A stretch of DNA of 64,000 bases from Ruoffia tabacinasalis. Its GTDB lineage: Bacteria; Bacillota; Bacilli; Lactobacillales; Aerococcaceae. Position numbers and translations under genes: made by a program. Shown one piece after another: positions 61,049-64,000 of the stretch. The stretch is from contig NZ_JBHSHQ010000035.1 of NCBI RefSeq assembly GCF_042652985.1, positions 1 to 64,000 of the forward strand, read 5' to 3'. The notes under the pieces are model-generated. The model worked only from the letters and a program-made list of their open reading frames with translations. It was not told the DNA's origin and ran no database searches. Each line of letters starts with the position of its first letter. Within the stretch, counting starts at the first letter, position 1.

Positions 61049-62032
61049 TTATCCAACTAATTTACCATCATTCACTAACTCAGCTGCTCCTAAAAGCGCC
61101 GCATCATTACCTAATGATGCAATAACGATTTCAGTCTTACCTTTAAGTGCTGGGAAGATATAGTTATCGCAATGTCTTGCAACTATTTCACGTAGATACT
61201 CTCCCGCTTGTGCTACGCCCCCACCTAGAATGATTTTAGATGGGTTTAACATGTTCACGATATGTGAACAACCTAAGCCGAGGTACTCACCAAACTGTTC
61301 AACCACGTGTTTAGCAAATACATCATGTTGTTCTGATACTTCAAAGATATCTTTCGCACTCAGTTCTTCACCATTATCGATACGTTTTTTAATCTCAGAG
61401 TCTCCACTATATTCTTCAGAGTACTCACGTGTTAGATTCATCAATCCTGTCGCTGAAGCTAAAGCTTCTAAACACCCGATTTTTCCACAAGTACACGCAA
61501 TACCACTATCTTTATCAATCGTCATGTGGCCGATTTCACCTGCTGCGCCTGAACTTCCATGGACGATTTTACTATCAACAATAATTCCGCCACCGACACC
61601 GGTTCCTAAAGTCACCATTACAACATCGGAAGCATTATCTCCTGATCCGTGACGTTGTTCACCTAAAGCAGCAATATTAGCGTCATTATCTAAGTAGAAT
61701 GGTAAATTAAAGGCTTCGATAAATTGTTCTCCGACATTTTGAGTCTCCACCCAGTTTAAATTATACGCTCCCGTGACTGTTAAATCGATGTGGTTAACCG
61801 TTCCTGGACTTCCCATCCCAATGCCTAAAAAGTCTTCGGTTGTTAATTGATATAAATCCATTCTCTCTTGAATTGAATCAATCAAATTCGGAACAATTGC
61901 TTTTCCACCATTCAAAATAACTGTATGTTCAGACCATTTTTGGAGTATTTCTCCTTCTGTTGATACAATCGCTAATTTTGCTGATGTACCCCCTAAGTCA
62001 ATTGCGATAATTTTGTCTTTCGTTGTCATCAT
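61049..62032 (-). CDS. glcK: Glucokinase, ROK family
   Basis: A 327-residue kinase that phosphorylates glucose. It has the ATP-binding IAIDLGGTSAKLAIV (about 9-23), the catalytic DNDANIAALGE, the LGTGVGGGIIVD loop and the ROK zinc signature CTCGKIGCLE (about 179-188). Length and motifs match Firmicutes GlcK. GGAGGAG precedes the ATG. It stands alone. Confidence 0.93.
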   Translation of the reverse strand: MMTTKDKIIAIDLGGTSAKLAIVSTEGEILQKWSEHTVILNGGKAIVPNLIDSIQERMDLYQLTTEDFLGIGMGSPGTVNHIDLTVTGAYNLNWVETQNVGEQFIEAFNLPFYLDNDANIAALGEQRHGSGDNASDVVMVTLGTGVGGGIIVDSKIVHGSSGAAGEIGHMTIDKDSGIACTCGKIGCLEALASATGLMNLTREYSEEYSGDSEIKKRIDNGEELSAKDIFEVSEQHDVFAKHVVEQFGEYLGLGCSHIVNMLNPSKIILGGGVAQAGEYLREIVARHCDNYIFPALKGKTEIVIASLGNDAALLGAAELVNDGKLVG

Positions 62033-62180
62033 TACTCCTCCATCTTTAACTGATATATTTCATTCACTCATTAACCTCTCCGAATGAAAATGCTTACTTT
62101 ATTATTGTATCAAAATATTCTTGAATAACCACTCTATAGAAAAGAATAATTACTTTTTTTGCAAAATTAGGCTTTGCCAC

Positions 62181-62747
62181 CTAAAATGCTCCAATGATAA
62201 CTGACGCAATCCCATTTAATACACCTGCAAGTAACATGACTTTCACTGGATCTACTTTCCATTTCATAAGTAAGAAAAGACAGATTCCGAAGATGATAAC
62301 CGCTGTGATCTTAATCGTCTCAATGCCTATCACTTCAGTTCCCCAAAAAGATGTCACTAAAATTGAAACACCTGCCGTTGCAATCATAGCGACGACTGCG
62401 GGACGAAGTGCTCTAAGCACATATTGTAAAACATCCATCTGACGGTATTTCATATATAGAAAAGCCAAAATTGTCACCAATATAACTGAGGGAAAAACTG
62501 AACCAAGTGTCGCAGCAACTGCCCCAAAGACACCCGCAATTTGAGTTCCCACAAAGGTAGCTGAGTTAATCGCAATAGGTCCCGGCGTCATCTGAGAAAT
62601 GGTAATTAAATCTGTGAATTCTTGTAAAGTCAGCCATTGATGTGAGTCAACAATTTCTGCTTGAATTAAAGGTAAAGCCGCGTATCCTCCTCCAAAACTG
62701 AAAGCACCCACTTTTAAAAAGCTGACAAATAATTGCCAATAAATCAT
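62181..62747 (-). CDS. CHR-type (chromate family) transporter, second half-subunit
   Basis: A 188-residue membrane protein with the CHR-domain motifs SFLKVGAFSFGGGYAALPLIQAEIV and ITISQMTPGPIAINSATFVGTQIAG. It is one of a pair of short CHR proteins that together correspond to one full-length ChrA. The substrate in Firmicutes is not established; chromate resistance is only one documented role. It overlaps the upstream partner by four bases. Confidence 0.9.
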   Translation of the reverse strand: MIYWQLFVSFLKVGAFSFGGGYAALPLIQAEIVDSHQWLTLQEFTDLITISQMTPGPIAINSATFVGTQIAGVFGAVAATLGSVFPSVILVTILAFLYMKYRQMDVLQYVLRALRPAVVAMIATAGVSILVTSFWGTEVIGIETIKITAVIIFGICLFLLMKWKVDPVKVMLLAGVLNGIASVIIGAF

Positions 62748-63331
62748 TGAGTCATACCTCCTTTATTGCGGTTAAAGAAAAATTGAATTAATCCAATACT
62801 AGCTGCCATTAGAATAATTAACATCACATTGACATTGAAAATATAATTAGCAATAAAGGCGATAAACATCATTGCAATAAGGAGTGGACTTTTTGTGTTG
62901 GTCACTTGTTGCCCCATTCCAATCACCACAGCTGTGATTACGGCACCAACACCCGCTTGCATCCCTTCAAGCATTAAGGCGATGAAAGTATTTTCCCGGA
63001 AAGCATCATAAAATAATGCAATGAGAGATATAATCGCGAATGGAGGAATGATCGTTGCGATTACAGCGGTTAATACTCCAAGCATCCCAGCTAATTTATA
63101 ACCAACAACGATGGCTCCATTCACGGCAATCGCACCTGGAGCTGATTGTGCAATCGCGACTAAATCTAACATCTCATCTTCATCGATCCAGCCATAATCA
63201 TCTACAAACGTTTTTTTCATTAGAGTGATAATGACATAGCCACCCCCAAAGGTAAAGCCACTTAACATTAAGGTTGATAAGAATAATTGCTTTAATATTT
63301 GCCCTTTTGATTGATTTTCATTTATCTTCAT
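62744..63331 (-). CDS. CHR-type (chromate family) transporter, first half-subunit
   Basis: A 195-residue membrane protein; the ATG at 63331 (MKINENQSK) follows GAAGGAGA, while a longer frame from 63346 would place the ribosome site inside the gene. CHR motifs are LSGFTFGGGYVIITLMKKTFV and LVAIAQSAPGAIAVNGAIVVGYKLAG. It overlaps the second half by four bases (ATGA), so the two are translated together as a short-chain CHR pair. Confidence 0.9.
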   Translation of the reverse strand: MKINENQSKGQILKQLFLSTLMLSGFTFGGGYVIITLMKKTFVDDYGWIDEDEMLDLVAIAQSAPGAIAVNGAIVVGYKLAGMLGVLTAVIATIIPPFAIISLIALFYDAFRENTFIALMLEGMQAGVGAVITAVVIGMGQQVTNTKSPLLIAMMFIAFIANYIFNVNVMLIILMAASIGLIQFFFNRNKGGMTQ

Positions 63332-63411
63332 ATAATTCTCCTTCAATCATCTTTGTAGTTATCATATTAGCTTAAACAGAATAAAATGTGAATTAAATGA
63401 TTTTAGACAAC

Positions 63412-63447
63412 AAAAAAGCTAAAGTGAATATATCACTCTAGCTTTAG
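63412..63447 (-). terminator. Terminator after the cell-wall protein gene
   Basis: The stem AAAGCTAGAGTGA/TCACTTTAGCTTT is followed on the minus strand by TTTTTTG, a few bases after the stop codon at 63455. Confidence 0.88.
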
Positions 63448-63454
63448 TTTATTC

Positions 63455-64000
63455 TTAGTATGCTGGGTTGAATGAAACGTGAACATGGTCATAATGGTTG
63501 GCAGTGATACTTCCACGGTCTTCCATCGCTGTCCATTGTTGATTCCAATCTCCATAAATTTGTTGTTCCCAAATAACGTATGAGATATCATTTTCTGCCA
63601 TACTATTGATTGAGTAATTAGCAATGTCATCTCCCACTTGAGATCCAACAGGTACCATAAAGTCAACGGCTAATCCTGCACCGTGATCTTGTGCGTCACC
63701 TGGACGGTAAAGGCTGAATGAATCAATACCATAGATTGCTGCAACTTCTTCTTTATAAGCTGCTACATGTGGTTGTAAGCCAGCGTTTTCAGGGTTAGCT
63801 GCCGGGTCTGTTGCTGGTTCTTCATAAACAGGCTCCTCGTAAACAGGCTCTTCATAGACTGGTTCTTCAGGTTCTTCGTATACTGGTTCGTCAACTACTG
63901 GTGTTTCTTCTTCAACTGGTTCCCAAGCTTGACTGTTTTCGTCAACAGTTAAATCAGTTTCGTAAGTTGGCTCTTCATAAACAGGTGCCTCAACCGGGAC
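63455..64000 (-). CDS. 3' part of a secreted cell-wall protein with a peptidase-like C-terminal domain (partial)
   Basis: An open frame enters from the right edge and ends at TAA 63455, giving the last 181 residues. The visible N-terminal part is a Pro/Glu/Tyr-rich linker with EEPVYEEP repeats. The C-terminal domain (about 110 residues) has AYKEEVAAIYGIDSFSLYRPGD, QDHGAGLAVDFMV and ANHYDHVHVSF, resembling the DHGxGxAxD...DHVHVS metal-site pattern of D-Ala-D-Ala-peptidase-like (ARB_07466-type) domains of LysM-bearing secreted proteins. A cell-wall hydrolase or binding role is likely. The signal peptide and N-terminal domains lie outside the window. Confidence 0.75.
   Translation of the reverse strand, partial: VPVEAPVYEEPTYETDLTVDENSQAWEPVEEETPVVDEPVYEEPEEPVYEEPVYEEPVYEEPATDPAANPENAGLQPHVAAYKEEVAAIYGIDSFSLYRPGDAQDHGAGLAVDFMVPVGSQVGDDIANYSINSMAENDISYVIWEQQIYGDWNQQWTAMEDRGSITANHYDHVHVSFNPAY

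Noticed and set aside
1..64000. Prophage, transposon or integrated element
   Set aside because: No transposase, integrase, phage structural gene or att-like duplication was seen.

Overview
The window is AT-rich, densely coded DNA from a low-GC Gram-positive bacterium, most likely a member of the Lactobacillales (an Aerococcaceae- or Carnobacteriaceae-like lineage; this placement is inferred from gene content only). The evidence is strong AGGAGG-type ribosome sites with many TTG and GTG starts, an LPxTG sortase substrate, a cdaA-cdaR-glmM operon, a PTS mannitol operon of the Firmicutes type (mtlA-mtlR-mtlF-mtlD), a PyrR attenuator and an M-box (ykoK) Mg2+ riboswitch. I saw no rRNA, tRNA, insertion sequence, prophage or CRISPR array. 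Most genes look like ordinary chromosomal core or soft-core genes.

Layout. 1-5700: mannitol uptake and catabolism. 5700-8250: a Zn/Mn ABC importer (permease, ATPase, His-rich binding protein) behind a Zur-like palindrome. 8500-12700: an ABC export pair, a DUF454 membrane protein, a DUF697-type GTPase and a YugP-like protease. 12880-14340: a uracil/xanthine permease with a PyrR-controlled leader. 14440-14972: an array of 41-bp repeats. 15067-20150: an amino-acid-type ABC importer of the TrpXYZ class with three tandem binding proteins, preceded by a leader encoding a Tyr/Phe-rich leader peptide. 20210-23310: a D-2-hydroxyacid dehydrogenase, a SanA/YdcF protein and a branched-chain aminotransferase. 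23500-35050: a lipoprotein, a divergent sigma-54, envelope enzymes (polysaccharide deacetylase, YpfJ-like protease, cardiolipin synthase), a DUF188 protein, regulators, a CPBP protease and two acidic secreted proteins. 35250-41920: nagB, three AraC-type regulators and an M-box-controlled MgtA-type ATPase. 42175-46520: RlmA and the c-di-AMP/peptidoglycan-precursor operon. 46657-46913: a second array of the same 41-bp repeat. 46924-64000: NERD protein, YidD, VTT protein, Xaa-Pro peptidase, amidase, aldo/keto reductase, a repeat-built LPxTG surface protein, an XRE membrane regulator, nicotinamidase, arylsulfotransferase, formamidase-like enzyme, a DUF536-like protein, glucokinase, a split CHR transporter and the 3' end of a secreted cell-wall protein.

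The most unusual signals are regulatory or non-coding. (1) The leader of the three-binding-protein ABC operon encodes an 18-residue peptide with the run Tyr-Phe-Tyr-Ser-Tyr-Phe. It is followed by two mutually exclusive hairpins, a second mini-ORF with its own ribosome site, and a perfect antiterminator/terminator pair. This looks like an elaborate ribosome-sensed attenuator. (2) Two intergenic arrays share one exactly phased 41-bp repeat, each unit carrying a GTCA-N5-TGAC palindrome, and both end in larger hairpins. (3) A 28-codon ORF with a strong ribosome site sits between the M-box terminator and mgtA, and its stop codon overlaps an in-frame upstream ATG of mgtA. Protein-level oddities include a second IIB domain in MtlA lacking the cysteine, a Cys-to-Ser change in the IIB-like domain of MtlR, four ABC binding proteins without a lipobox, and a sigma-54 with an eroded RpoN box.
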